Shown: piece by piece, positions 11,513 through 24,705 of the stretch
Layout: every line of letters begins with the position of its first letter
Numbering within the stretch: the stretch's first letter is position 1
From: Dasyornis broadbenti
Lineage: Eukaryota; Chordata; Aves; Passeriformes; Dasyornithidae
Direction of reading: 5' to 3'
DNA: 64,000 nucleotides
Assembly (NCBI GenBank): GCA_013397935.1
Contig: VZRN01000794.1
Location: 3,055,937-3,119,936 of the forward strand
The notes under the pieces: generated by a model
What the model saw: only the letters and a program-made list of their open reading frames with translations
Databases searched by the model: none
Told to the model about the DNA's origin: nothing
Translations under genes and position numbers: made by a program

Positions 11513-13939
11513 TTTCTTACTTGCACTAGATTTTATTCTCACCTTCAGTGCTGGATTTCATCTGCTAATACACAATTCTTTTCTGATGGGTGGGGAAAAA
11601 GGGAGCTCGACATAATCTGCCTTTTTTTGATGTTTAGGCAGATTTAAGCTGTCAAGGCAAGGAAGGCCTTTCCCCAGGCCTTTAGAAAGATGTTCCAAAT
11701 GCATGTGGTGCTTGAGTGATCAAGACACATCAGCACTGGAGCTTAGTAGCAGTTATTGCTCCTCAGTTCCAGCAGTCAGCCTCAAGTCTAGTTTTCGTGT
11801 CACACTGCCTATGTTCTGGTTGAGAAAGAAGCAACATCTCTGTGGCAATCTCTGTTCCTTGGAAGTGTTTGGGTGATTGTCACTCTCCTGTTGAAGCAGA
11901 GTGGGGGAAGGTGGAGATGAAACAACAACAGCCACTGAACTGAGAGCAGTACTCACAGATACTCAGTCCTATAGAAAGAAAATTATGTCATCAGCTCAGA
12001 CTGTCCTCTCTTTCAGCTCTGAGGCTAAATATGTCCTGGCTGGATTGTGTAGAAGAAAAAAAACCCTCCTTTGCACATCCTGTGGAGGAGTTCATTGTGT
12101 TTCTTTTTATTTGTTTAGGGCTTTGCAGGGTATTACTGTTGTATCTGTCTGGACACATACAGTGTTTAAATGCACCATGGTTGAAAAGGTGTTCCCAAAG
12201 TGCACTTTTAATTACCTGTAATACTCGTCAAACTGTCTTCTCTGCTCCCTTCTAGCCCCACCTGACTTGTGGGAAAACAGGGCTGGCTTTGTTGTGTTCC
12301 TTGAGGTCACTGAACTCACACAGGCCTGGATCATGGGGGAAATAATATTGCCGAGATAAGATCTGCTGGAGTAACACAAGAGCACTTCTGTCAAATATGA
12401 ACACATTTATTGTCAGGAGGGAGTTACTGAGTTGGCCTCTGGCCTTACCAGGTGACTTCTGCTGTCCTGGGGGGTGTGTGAGGGCCCGAAGGAGACACGA
12501 GTGACATCAGCATAACAAGCAGTCCTTGGCCTGTGGCGTGTCTTCTAATTAAATTTTAGATTCCTGATACATATTTTCAGTGGGAGGGATTTACAGGATT
12601 GGTACTGTTTGAATTATGTCTAAGAAATCTTGAGGTAATGAGCAATTAGCAGTTTCACTCCAGAATCCGTGCTGGAAAGAGGGGCCAGGTTGGGCAGAAG
12701 CATCTGTTGCGTGTTATAAAGCCCAATTGTTAAAAAGACTGCTGGAAAAAAAAGGCACAGGGAGCTCACTGGTAGTTCATTCACACTTCCCATCTCTCCT
12801 CAGATTTTGAACAAAGTGGGCTGAGTTGGATGTGACCATGGGCCATTGTTTGGTCTCTAAACTTTGTGGAGGAGCTGATGGTGAACATGTTGTTCCACTT
12901 GGCTGTCTCCATGTGTTAGGATCAAGCAGTGTTGGGTCGTGTCCAGGGCCATGGATCTATTAAAAATCCCCAAAGCAGCTACTCCTTAAAAATACTTGTT
13001 TTCTGTGTGACAGGATGAGTGTGGAAGGATTTCTGTGTGCAGCTTCTGAAAATACTTTTTCCACCCTGTGCTTCTTGCATGTGGCTCTACAGATTCCTCG
13101 GTATTCCTGGCAACAGGCTCCCTCTCTTGGGATGGAGCTCAGAAAACCTGATGCTGCTATTTGTTAATGCTGCTGCCTATTTTTCAATTTCCACATTATT
13201 TCATCCATGGAGTGGGAGCAGGCTGCTTCCTACGCCTCTGACCTCACTCCTGGACAGTGTCTGTGTTGGATCCAGCGGACTCAGGAGAGTCCGTGCTCTG
13301 CTGGAAAACACTGCCAAGCACTGCTTATCCCATCAGTCTTCCCAACATGTGACTCAGCCTGCTTTCTGTTGTGGTTTGGTACTCAATTACAGCAACTCCC
13401 CGCTGTCCAAAGGCAGCGGCCAGCAGACATCCTCGGCTCCCTCTCACCTGGGATGCTTTCACCAGCCTTTTCCACTGGATCCGCTTGCAGGAGCCCTTGA
13501 GTGCTCCCAGTCCTTGCTGTGACTTTTGGGATAGAGGCTGGATGCCAGCCCTCGGGGTCTGGTGATGGTGCCTGGCCAGGGACTCTGCTGCTGGTGGCAG
13601 CAGTGGGATGGAGCCAAAAAATTCATGGAAAGCTTGGGGAATTGGTTGTTTTGCTTTGTGTTAGTGTGGTGGAACATGACTTTTCTTTTTCGTGGAGGTT
13701 TTTTTTTTTTTTTCTTTTTAGGGCGGGACTTAACATCTGGTACTCATATGTATTAGAAAAACGAACCCTTCCTCCCTGCAGTGACATTTTCAGCTTTCAA
13801 AAGTGACACTTAGTGAAAGCATTACATGGGTGCCGTAGGAATCAACAGACTGAACTTTAGTGATAAACCCATTTCCCCGTATTTTAGGCGCTGTTTGCCC
13901 GTAGAGCAGCACTGCCAGGAGCTGTTGCACCAACCGCAG
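11513..13939. other. Non-coding region upstream of the CpG island
   Basis: No gene seen. A poly(T) tract at 13699-13713 precedes the promoter region. Confidence 0.55.
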
Positions 13940-14370
13940 CTGGGCTGGCACTCCCAGCCGCCTCCTCCACCTTCTCCTCCTCCTCCTCTTCCTCCTCCCG
14001 CCGCTGCCGCTCCGTCCCCTCCTCTCCCTGCGCTGACGCACTGGCGCGCCCGGGGAAGGAGCGGCGGGAGCTCCATCCCCTCTGGATCCCCGCTCACCTC
14101 TCCCGATCTCTCTCCGCAGGCGCTTCCCGAGGGGCTGCCGAGCAGCTGGGAGAGGAGCACTGACGAAGCCCAGCCCGGGGGAAGTTGAAAAGCAACTTTG
14201 AAGGCAAAGGAAGTCGGGGCTGGCGAAGGAGCCGCGGGCGCGCTCGGCGGGTCCGGGAGTGGCCACGCCGCCGCCGTGTCCCTGTCCTGCTGCCGGGAGC
14301 GTCTGGCTGCCAGCTGCGAGAGGAGCTGCTGCTGTTATCTGCTGCTATCTGCTGCCTCATTGCCACGAGT
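13940..14370 (+). promoter_or_regulatory. SGMS1: CpG-island promoter and first non-coding exon, probably SGMS1
   Basis: This is a dense CpG/GC block in otherwise AT-leaning sequence, with CT-rich and CCG-rich tracts. It ends in the splice donor CGA|GTGAGT (intron starts 14369). No plausible protein reads through it. It lies upstream of the SGMS1 coding exons on the same strand, with no other recognisable gene between. SGMS1 genes in mammals have non-coding 5' exons far from the start codon. Assignment to SGMS1 rather than to a divergent transcript is inference. Confidence 0.65.
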
Positions 14371-15376
14371 GAGTAGCTCTCCTCTCCGGATGATCCCGTT
14401 GGAGTGCAAAGGCATGTTTGGCTGCTGCTGGAGAGCTGGGGGCTGCGTTTGGGAAGAGACAGAGGGGCTTGGATGCAGTCAGATCTACAGTACAGCTTTG
14501 GGGGAGTCAGTCTTTTGGCTTGGGTGACTTTTTTCCTAAAGTAACACTTGAGCTTGTGGTTAATATCTTGTTTGCTGCTTGGTTTTAATCTTAGCTTTTA
14601 GTTTCGCTTGGGCTTTTTCTTGCTAGAAGCCAGCCAGGCTGCCAGCACATGGGACAGCAGTGACCTGCCGGTGAGCCCCTCTGGCTTATCCCCCAAATTG
14701 TGTCAGGGATGTGTTTCCATCAGGCAGGTTCATCTCCTGCTGGGGCACGTAATCTCCCTGTGGGTTATGGGTTTGGAGGTTTGTTTGCAGCACACCTGTG
14801 GGAGATAACCAGAGTTACACAGCATGACAGTGGTGCTTGCTTGCACAAACTAAAAGCCAGGGACAATCTGCTGTCCCTTTTGCCACCTTGGGCACCTCTG
14901 CCCACCCCTGATCTCGCCCTCGACTGCTGCCAAATATCCCCAGGGCTGTTGCAGTGGTTGTATGAAGCAGTAAGAGTGAGAAGGTGTTTTAGACTTGCTA
15001 TGAGGTTTTAGGGCAGCTGAGCCTGGGCAGTGCCGTGTGACTGTGCCTGCTCCGTGTGTGTCACAGTGTCACTGCTGCATTGTACAGGAGGGTGGCCCTG
15101 GGTGTGGAGGAGAGCCCAGTGAGTCACAGGGAGAACACAGAAATCCTCTCGGTGAGAGAACTTTATCCATGAGCTGTGCCTTGGATCCGCTGCAGAGTCT
15201 TTCCAGGGGCTGTGATCCTATTTGTGCATTTTGGGCACAGCCGCCTTTTCTTCTCATCCTAAACCTCTTTGGAACTCAATGCTTTAATCTGGAAGCTTCG
15301 TAATAGATTTAGAGCAATGAGTCAAGTTTTTTTTTTTACTTTACTTCTGGGGAAGAAACTAAACCAAACTGCCTGC

Positions 15377-15446
15377 AGTAGCTCGTCTGTGTGTATTTTT
15401 TATACATACATTTGTGTATAAAAAATACACACACAGAAGAGCTACT
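15377..15446. repeat. Imperfect inverted repeat, about 30-bp arms, 8-nt loop
   Basis: Left arm 15377-15406 and right arm 15415-15446 are reverse complements apart from one mismatch and one two-base (GT) insertion. Loop 15407-15414. It lies about 1 kb into SGMS1 intron 1 and is rich in TG/CA and A/T runs. Confidence 0.9.
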
Positions 15447-18400
15447 CCAGGTGCTGGTTTTTAGGCTCTGTGTGTATAGATGGGCATGTGTGTCTATATG
15501 AAAAATGTTTTTTTTAAAAGCAGGATGGTGTGAGCAAGCTTGGAGGAGCATGAATTTCTTCCTGCTCTGTCAAGTAATACCCTGCCTACTTCATTTGCCA
15601 GTTGATTTGGTTAGGCAGACAAAGGCAGGAAAACAGACCATAACAAAACCACTCTTATCTAAACTAATCTGCTTACAGCACTGTCAGGTAAATCATTAAC
15701 CCACGGGCCCAGTGCTTGTAAAAGTTGCTAAAGAGGTTTCCTACCCCTGAAACTCCTGTTTTCCAGAAGGTAAGAAGTGAAATTAATTGCAGATCTTGGT
15801 TTCACATGTGGGTGTTTGCTGCTGCCGTGGTTTCTGTGCCGAGTAACAGAGTGCCGTAGTCCAGTGGATTAATGATGGGAGAGGACCTGCTCCCTGCAGT
15901 CTTTTTCCTAAGAGAGCAGCTCCAGCTAAGGCAGAGGGGAAACACAGCATTTACTTACCTGTAAATTCTGTAATTCATTAATGAAATGTAATTTCATGTG
16001 GTTTATGGCTGATGGGGTGTTTTGCTCAGCAACTTCGTTTCCTCGCATCCTGTGATTCAAATCTGTTTGAGCTGGGAAGATTTGCTGTGGGTCCTGCTGT
16101 ACTTAATTCCACACTAGACTTTTGTTTTGGTTGACTTTTGTTTATGTAGGCATTTAAAAGATGGATTTCTCTGAGGCATTTAATACTTAGGAGTCTGTAC
16201 AGTCCTGTCTGCATTTGCTTTGCGTTTTGATCGATCGTGTTGGCAACGAGTCTGTTTTGTGTGAGTAACTTGAAGCATGGAAAATCTGTAGCACCCGGAG
16301 AACAGCAGAAGTAGCTTTTTGTGATGTTTGCAGCCGTTGGCTGAACGAAAGAAAAAGGGTTCAAGAAAGACTTAAGGTATTCTAGTTGCCCATGTCCAAG
16401 AGCATGACTGAGAACTTCCAGCTAAATTCCTCTAAGCTGCCTGAGTTGGCGTTGGAGTTGTGCCTTTCCCCCCAAGCCTGGTCTGTTGTAGGTGCCAAAG
16501 TTCTTCTGCCAAAGGTCTGCCTGGTCCTACAAGGGGATTTTCAGGCATCTCCACGGAGAAAAAGGGTCCAAACAAGACCATTGAGGGCACAGCTCAGAAA
16601 GCTGAACCTCACTTTGAATAAAAGCCCATCCCAAAGTGCCTTGTGCTGTCTGGCACGGCTCAGCGCCCTGCACAGCCTGTGCTCTGTGTGCCCGCCTTTG
16701 CAGCCGCCTGTGAAAGCTCCAAACTGCTCCTGCTGCTCAGGAAAGTGCCCTTTTTGCTTGGTTGACTTTACAGCCTGGCTGCACATTAGCTTTTTAAAGC
16801 TGAGCTTTTTAAAGCTGCTCTCCCATGTGAGGAGAGAGTTCAAGTGTTGCTGTGCGTCGTGGTTACACCTGAGACCAAGTGGCTGAGGGAGGAGATATCC
16901 AAACCTGGTGGAGAAGGTGACTCCAGACCTTTCCCCCGGGAAGTGTGAGCTTGTGGAAGGAGCTCTCTGTGCTGGGGACACCCCAGCAAGTGCTCCCAAG
17001 TGCTGTATCAAGTGGTGACACTGGATTGCAGTGGTCAGGGTGGTCCCTCCCCCAAATCCTGGGAGAGCCCAGTACAGGAGCAGATCCACACTCTGCATCT
17101 TTGCTTCAGCCTCTCTCCTTTGAGCTTTTAGGGACAAGAGGTGCTGATTGGGATCTCAGCCAGTTCAGGTGAGCCACGGTCCTTTGGGCAACCAGGTTGC
17201 CACACTCTGTGTGCTGTCAGAGCCATTGTGGCCACAGGGGCAGGGAGAAGGAACACACCTTGGGAGCGTCTCTGCTGCCCCTTGTGCACTCACCTCTGGC
17301 CTGGGGATGATTTTTTGCCAGGAAAATTGCCCTGATGGAGCACTCTGTTGTCTCCAGCTGCTTTCTGCAGCTGTCTGCATGGCAAAGAAGGTGGGGGAAA
17401 TGACTGGTTAAAAATAGAAAGGCGGATTAGGAAATGTGAGGTATGGTTTCAGCATCCAGCCAGGCTGCTCTCGCAACTCGCTGCTGCCACCGAAAGGGGA
17501 AGGACTTGCTCGCGCTTGTGTGCTTGCAGAAAGCCAGGAAAAGAGCAGGTTTTCCACCGTGGAGTCACCCAGGCACGAGAGAGGAGCAGGGGTATGGCTC
17601 TGAAAAAAGCTTGGTGAGCTCTGCTGGCACAGGTGACGTGTGAGTCTGGGTGTGCAGGGGCTGGAATTCAGGAATGCTCCCATTGGAAAGGTTGAGTTTA
17701 AGCTTCCAGCTGCAGCCAAGCGCATGTGGGTTAGTCTGCCCAAGGTAAGGACACAACTTTAAGGAGATTTACTCTGCTGTTTGATTTGTTCTCATTCTGC
17801 TATTTTATGGGGAGGGTTCTATTTGGAAAAAAAAAAACATAACCAAAAAGTGCTGGGGGCGTGATTTCACTGACTGTGAATGTGTAACATGACACTCTCA
17901 GAAGAGACCTTATTTTGCAATAAGTGTGTGAAGTGTCAGCAGAAAGAATCAACAGACAAGCCAAGGGTAAATAAGTTGTGCTTTGGAAGCCACGGGGTTT
18001 ATAAGTGTTGCTTTTAGGAAGTGGTCACTGTACAGTGTTTAGTCACTAGTCTTCAGTGGTTATCACTGTTCCTTATGGTTATCACTGGTCATTTTGATAA
18101 ATTTTCTGTTGCCTTTCCTAAAACAACTGAATTCCTAAAATCCAGTTAGGAAAAGCATTATTTCTTTGCTGAAAAGTTTGCTTCCTGCTGCTTCTTTGTC
18201 TTTGTTCTTGGGGTTTTGATTTTATTTTTATTTGCTTGCTTCTTTTTTTTTTTTTAACTCTTCATCAGCCTTGAGAACAGTGTGAGTTCTCTTGCTGCTC
18301 CTTGGTTCAGTTGCTGTTGTTGTAGCACTCCCAGCCACACATGGATAACCAGAGACACATCCTGTTCAGTGTTCAGAAAGAAATACCCAGGGGCATTTCA

Positions 18401-19289
18401 GATATCCTGGATATCCATCCTAGATGGATCCTAAAACCCAGGATGCACCCTGTACCAAGCATTCCCTGCGCAGGACATGGTGAAGGGACTACAGCAGTTA
18501 TTCAGCATTAGGCTAAAGAATGTTTATTTAATATTTAGTTCAGGAAACCTGTAACATAACACGTTTCCTGGGCAAATAATTTGACGGCAGACAGCATTGA
18601 TTATTTTCAAGGAGCTGTGGATACAACATGGAATTCAGTATCAAGTCAAAGTTTTCCTTTACCTGGAATTATACTACCTTTTAAAAGTGAGTTTAAGAAT
18701 TGAAGTTGCACTTCAACCTCTGAAAAAGAATCCTGAAGACAAGCAGGTAGCTTTACTCAGTTAAGTTGCAAAACACTTCAGCATGATTTCCCACGAATTA
18801 CTGAGCTGCTTTTCATAACCAGAGTAAAAATTCATTGGTCCCAGTGATAGGTGTAATGCTGTTTTCTTGTAAGTTTAAAAGATCACTTCAGCAGTCAAGC
18901 AGGTTTTTCACCACTAGGAATATGAGTGCTGTAATACTTGATTTATTTTTTAAAACAGTGAAGCTGAACACATTTAACTTCAATTTATTTGTATTGGAGA
19001 AGCGGATGTTTTGGGATTGCTGGGTATTAAGCATCAAGTATGAGAAGGATTTAGTTGGAAGACCACCAGCAGTGAGTTTCGGTGCAAGTTTGATTTCAGT
19101 TTCTTAGTCTTCCCAGCTCTCTGGGTTTTTTCCATATAATTTCTGATGCCTTTGGTATTTTGAAATTTTCTCTTTTAATCTCAGCCACCTGCTTTGCTCT
19201 GGGGACATTGGTTTGTCTGTTGTAAACTGGCGACACCCCACCTAAATCCTGGCATTGTTCAGCTTTCTCGGTGTGTTTGGATGTTTTTC

Positions 19290-20015
19290 TGAGGTTAAAG
19301 CAACAAAGAACAACCCCAGCACCAGCACAGGCTGGGGGGCCCTGCTGGAGCAGCTCTGAGGGGAACGACCTGGGGGACACCGAGCTGTTCCTGAGGCAAC
19401 GGAGTGTCCTGGGCCCCCAAGGACGCCCGTGGGATCCTGGGGGCCGCAGGAAGAGCATTCCCAGCAGGGCAGGGAGGGATCCTGCCCCTGTGCCCAGCCC
19501 TGGGAGGCACCTCTGGAGTGCTGTGTCCAGCTCTGGATCCTCAGCCCTGCAGGGACAGGGAGCTCCTGCAGCGGGGCCAGCGGAGGCTGCGCGGGTGAGG
19601 AAGGGCCTGGAGCATGTGGGTGCCCAGGAAAGGCTGAGGGAGCTGGGGCTGCTCAGGCTCCAGAGGAGCCCCAGCTGGGAGGGGCCCTCAGCCCTGGCTG
19701 GCCCTGGCTGCAGGGAGGGCTCCGAGCAGGGCCCGGGCTCTGCTGCGGGGGCCCAGCAATGGCCCCAGAGCAACGGGCAGGGACTGAGCCCAGGGAGCTC
19801 CCCCTGCACAGGAGGCACAACTTCTTCCCTGGGCAGTGCCCAGCCCTGAGCACATTGTGCACAGAGGCTCTGGAGGCTGCTCCCTGGGGACATTCCAGAG
19901 CTGTGTGGGCACAATCCTGTGCCCTGTGCTCTGGGATGGCCCTGCTGGAGCAGGGAGGTGGCACCAGATCCCCACTGGGCTCCCTTAACCTGACCCATCC
20001 TGGGTTTCTGTGATC
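19290..20015 (+). mobile_element. GC-rich CR1-like element
   Basis: The text follows the CR1 plan (GATCCTGCCCCTGTGCCCAG, TGGAGTGCTGTGTCCAGCTC, GAAAGGCTGAGGGAGCTGGG, tail TGGGTTTCTGTGATCTG). Its high GC content keeps several long spurious reading frames open on both strands. Confidence 0.75.
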
Positions 20016-21237
20016 TGACCTGGGCAGACCTCAAGGCCTCAAGAAACTTTAATTTGTGTTAATACAGGTGCAGGGAGAGAGAGGAGAGATGGGGATCTCT
20101 AGTCCTGGTGACCTTGAAATTATGAAAAGTCAGATTGCAAAAGTCAAATGAGAAATGAAAGCAAATTTCTGCAGTGTTTGCCTTCACGGATGTGCTTGCA
20201 GCTTCAGGAAGCAGAAGTGGTGAAACTGTTTGCTGCAACAGGATTTTTGAGTAAAGACGCCCTTCTGGGGAGGTGAGAGTGAGCCCTCATAGCCCAGAAC
20301 AGTTTGCCCCGGTTTAGTTTCTGAGCTACTAAATTTACATCAGCAAGTCTCTCCCAAAACATATTTTAAATGATAACAATATAACTATATAGTAGAGGGG
20401 CTATGGGCAAACATTTTTCTCTATGTGTGGTGGCCTGGCTTTTACCAGATGTGAAGGGAAAGGTGGGAAAATAATTGATCTGGTAATTCAGGGTTACTTA
20501 AGATAAAAGCACTGGGTTACTGATTTGGATTTATCTTGGAGACAAGTGACCCAGGCTCAGACTTTTGTTAATGTTTAATGTTGTGTAACGTTCTGCCCAG
20601 GCATAATTGAGCCATCAGCACAGGAGAGATCCTGTTGGAGGGGTTTATTTGGAGTGATTACAGAGCCTGCTGTGGCTTTTGTTTCACTGCAGCCTGAGCT
20701 CATTGATGAACAGGGCCATCATTTATTTACGGTTCTTGAGGTCCTTTCACACTGATTCTCCTTTTGGGCAGGGAGGAGGATGAGGAGGCACCACAACTTT
20801 ATCAAAAATACTCTGCTCTCTCTTGCCTGGTGGTGGTTTGGCACTTCCCTGGTTTTAGAAGCCCCTCCACTTTCTCCTAATCCTGGTGATTTTTCATCTG
20901 GATTGTGCCACTGGGCTGTGAATGGTCTGACGTATGGGGCTGGAGGAAAGGAGGGAGGAAAGAGCAGACTCTACTGAGATGGAACGGGAAGTCAGGAAGA
21001 AAAAAGCCAAAGGGCACAAACACTCCTGCTGGTTCTTGTCTAGGTCTCACTTCAAGATGAATGCTCCTGATTTTTCTTCCCAATTTCCCTGATTTTATGA
21101 GATTCCTGCATAATACAGTTTGTCTCCATGCTCTGCTGATGAATCAGGGGGCTGCATCAATAACCCAGTTTTATGCAGAGCTTTGAAAGAGGAAGGGAGT
21201 CCTGTCTACAAGTACCTTTGAAAACAGGTGAGCAGAG

Positions 21238-21400
21238 GTTTCCTAGAGAAGCTGTGGCTGCCCCTGGATCCCTGCAAGTGTCCAAGGCCACGTTGGACAG
21301 GGCTTGGAGCAGCCTGGGATAGTGGAAGGTGTCCCTGCCCCTGGCAAGGGGTGGCACTGGATGGGCTTTATCAGTTCCAGACCATTCTGGGATTCTATGC
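21238..21400 (+). mobile_element. CR1 3' fragment
   Basis: Forward CR1 end: AGAAGCTGTGGCTGCCCCTG through GGGATAGTGGAAGGTGTCCC to CCATTCTGGGATTCTATG. Confidence 0.88.
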
Positions 21401-23013
21401 CATGCCATCCCATTCCAAGTGCTGTGTTTGGTGGAGACCCACCCCAAAATCATCTGATGTTTGTCTCGAGGTTTGGTTCTGCCTTTTGCCCATCTGGCCT
21501 GACTAAATAATGCATGAACTAAAGTGGTTCTGCTATTTTTAGGCAGTGTAGATCACAAAGGCGAATATAAATGCAACAGTTCTTAATATCAAACTCCCTT
21601 GCCTGCTGCCTGACCCCAAATTCTGTGCCCTTCGTTAGGGGACACAAGTCCCCTTGTCCGCAATGATTTATGCAGCATCTACAATAACAGGGGCCTGTTG
21701 CTTTTGGACGTGTGTGCATTCATATTTTATGCACACTGCCTGCCCTTCATGTTTTATTTAATGCAGAGTGTAAGGAAATTGGTTACTTGGCAAAAACTGC
21801 CTTTTAGTGGGCTAAAGAGCTCCAGGTTTCCTGAATTTTGGGCAAGCGCTGTGTCTGCTCCATTCCCCAGGGGCTATTCTGCTCCTTCTCAAGAGCTTTC
21901 TGAATATTGATCCTTCCTCCTTGCTCCTCCAGAAAATGAGGAGAGCCTGCAGCCCTGCTGCTGGCAACCTGTCTCCTGCAGATCACGTCTGGGGAGGGCA
22001 AGAAATCCCAAAACCAGATGGGAACGTGGTTTCCTTGTGCTGTCCAAGAGATGATGGCTTTTCTGGGCTGAGATCAGCTGTGTCCCTGAATTTACATGGT
22101 GCCATATCTTACATTTCAGACTGATCCAAACCAGCACCAATTTGTCTCAGGATCAGATTAATTCCAGTCCCCACATTGTTTCACTGCTGATGTGAAATCA
22201 AACCTAGAATTAGACCCTCATTGTCAGTGCTGTTGTGGTGCCACACAGGGCGAGCTGCATATTTCATCAGGATATCTGCCTCAGTACTTTTATCCCCTCA
22301 CCCACATGAAATATTTGTGAATTTAGGTTATTTTCAGACCCAGTGAAAAGCTTTTGCAATGCCTGAGGACAGATGATAATACATTTACTTTCAAAAGAGA
22401 ATTTCAGGTGTATTTATATCCTGTGCTATCTCTGGTAGCCCCACCCTTACCTCTAAAAACCACACAAGCAAACCAAAAAAACCTAAACAAACCCCAGCTT
22501 CTGTGACTGTGAATTATCGTCGGGTGTGAATACTCACACCACTTGATCTTGTTTCCAGATACCACTTTCATTTTTCCCTCCAACAGTCATTTCAACAGCT
22601 CTGTTGCTTGCAGGAGAAGCTCTGGCATTCCTGGAGGATTCATAATGAATTTTCATGATCTTGCTACATGGAAGATTTTTTTTATTTTTTTGGTAATAGT
22701 CTCTTATTAAAATGTCATATTTTATCAGGTTTAGAAGATCTTGGAGATTTACCTAAAAGTTGCATGTCAGAGCACAGCTCAAGGATAGTCCTGTAGAGCA
22801 AGTCTGACTGTGGGCTGGGTGGGTAAAGCAGCAGCTGTGGCAGCTTGGCCCTTATTTGTTTTGCACTCCAAAAATATTCTGATTGCTGATGTATTCAGGA
22901 GGCCCATCTGCATTTCCCAGGCCTGGAGGAAATGCTGTGGAGTCATGGAGCCTGTCACGAGGTGTCTGGCTGGGGTTTTACCCCGTGTCCTGCTCTCAAG
23001 GGCTCCTTGTCGG

Positions 23014-23185
23014 ATCACAGAATCCCAGCATGCTTTGGGTTGGCAGGGGCATTAAAGATCCTCTCATCCCACCCCCTGCCATGGGCAGGGACACCTTTCA
23101 CTCTCCCAGCTTGTTCCAACCTGTGCCAGGGACTCCCCACCCTCACAGGAAACAATTCCTTCCCAATATTCCATCTAAACCCCCA
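23014..23185 (-). mobile_element. CR1 3' fragment
   Basis: Reversed tail ATCACAGAATCCCAGCATGC with CCATGGGCAGGGACACC and GAAACAATTCCTTCCCAATA. Confidence 0.88.
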
Positions 23186-24605
23186 GATGAATTCCTGCAG
23201 TACCAGAACATCCTACCTCACTCCTCCTGCTCGGAGGAGCCCCTGCACAGCAGAAGCATCAGCAGAATTGTTATTCCTTTGTTTTGTTTGCTTACTCAGG
23301 CACACAGGAGGGATATTGGATCCTGCTGGACATCCTTAGGGAATGTGTCTTCTGAGGATTCACCTACAGGAAGGGCTCATTCCCAGCAAGCTCTTGCATG
23401 GCTCTGCAGGGAGATGAAAAGGAACATCACGCTCTCCTGCATAGCTGCTGCTTCAGTATCTACTTGGCCATTCCCCCTTTATCTTCAGCCTCAGCAGCTT
23501 TTTCCAGTACTCTTGCAGTCTCCCATCCTTCCCCAGCAGTCACAGAGCCACCGCTCCGTGTCTATGGATCTCCTGATCCATCTGGGAGAGGAGATAGGTC
23601 AGAGTGGGGCTATTTTCAGGCAGCACCTCATCGGTGTCCCTGCCTTGCTCTCCTTAATACCCTGCTTAATCTGAGCTTCACCCATCTGCTTGCAGAGTGC
23701 ATGTGACTGCAGATTGAAATCCTTCCTCCTCTGCCTCGCTCTCCTGTGTTCACACTTAACAACAACAAATGATTAAAGATCCTTAAGTCAGATGCCTCTG
23801 GAGCTGGTTGATTGTGCGATACTTTGCCACAGAAGGGATGGAGATTGATTTATTTGGGTTTTTCTTTTCTGTGGCTGGAAGGAGAACAGAGCCCTGGGTT
23901 CCTGCAGTTCTTGCTGCTGTGACAGGCAGGGCTGGTCCTTGTGGCATGTTAGCTGTTTGTGCAACAGCAGCTGTGAAACCCAGCCTTGGTTTTGCAGTGA
24001 TCCTTCCGAAGCGACAGGTGTCCCTTCGTTGATTAAATGGTTAATTCCCGTATCCACTTCTGAGCAAGGAATGCGGACTTTTATTAATGGTTTTTCCAAG
24101 GGTGGACGTGGCTTTTCAGTGGCTAAACCAACTGAGATTATCTCAGCAATTGGCTGTGTTTGCTGGGAGCAGCGTGTGGCTGGTGCCCGGGGGAGCTGCA
24201 GTTGTGCCGTGCTCGATAAAGCGGGAGCTCGTGTTGGGATGGATCGAGGGAATGAAATCAGCTGTTAACCCCTCCTGCCTAATGCACAGCCTAATGGGGA
24301 AACACATCTGCAGGAGGGCATCTTCCAGTTTGTAGTGTAAGTTTTGGGTTGCCTTCTTTTAGTTAAAAGAAAATGTTCAGGCTGGTGAGGAAGGTTTGCT
24401 CAAGGCTGTGCCTCATGCTGGCAGCTGGACACCCCTCCATCCATTCTGTTGCAGGACGAGAGATATCTCATGCCCAGCCATCTCAGGAGGCATCTGGTTA
24501 AAGTATTTTTAGTTATTTCTGACTGTGAAGGGTGGATGAAGTGCTGGCTGAGCTTTGCACTCGGTTTTGGGTTGCTTTGCAACAGTTCTGTGGACTGAGG
24601 GTGAG

Positions 24606-24705
24606 GGAGCATCTTGGGATAGTGGAAGGTGTCCCAGCCCATGGCAGGGGTGGCACTGGCTGGACTTTAAGATGCCTTCCAACCCAAACTATTCTGGGAT
24701 TCTGC
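24606..24705 (+). mobile_element. CR1 3' tail, short
   Basis: CTTGGGATAGTGGAAGGTGT through GCCTTCCAACCCAAACTATT to CTGGGATTCTG. Confidence 0.85.

Noticed and set aside
13790..14266. 158-codon minus-strand frame rich in Arg/Gly at the CpG island
   Set aside because: It is low-complexity translation of CpG-island DNA with no splice or homology support.
19096..20034. 312-codon open frame on the minus strand and about 190-codon frames on the plus strand over the same stretch
   Set aside because: They lie in a GC-rich CR1-like element, lack family motifs, and overlap each other in several frames. Low stop density from GC content explains them.
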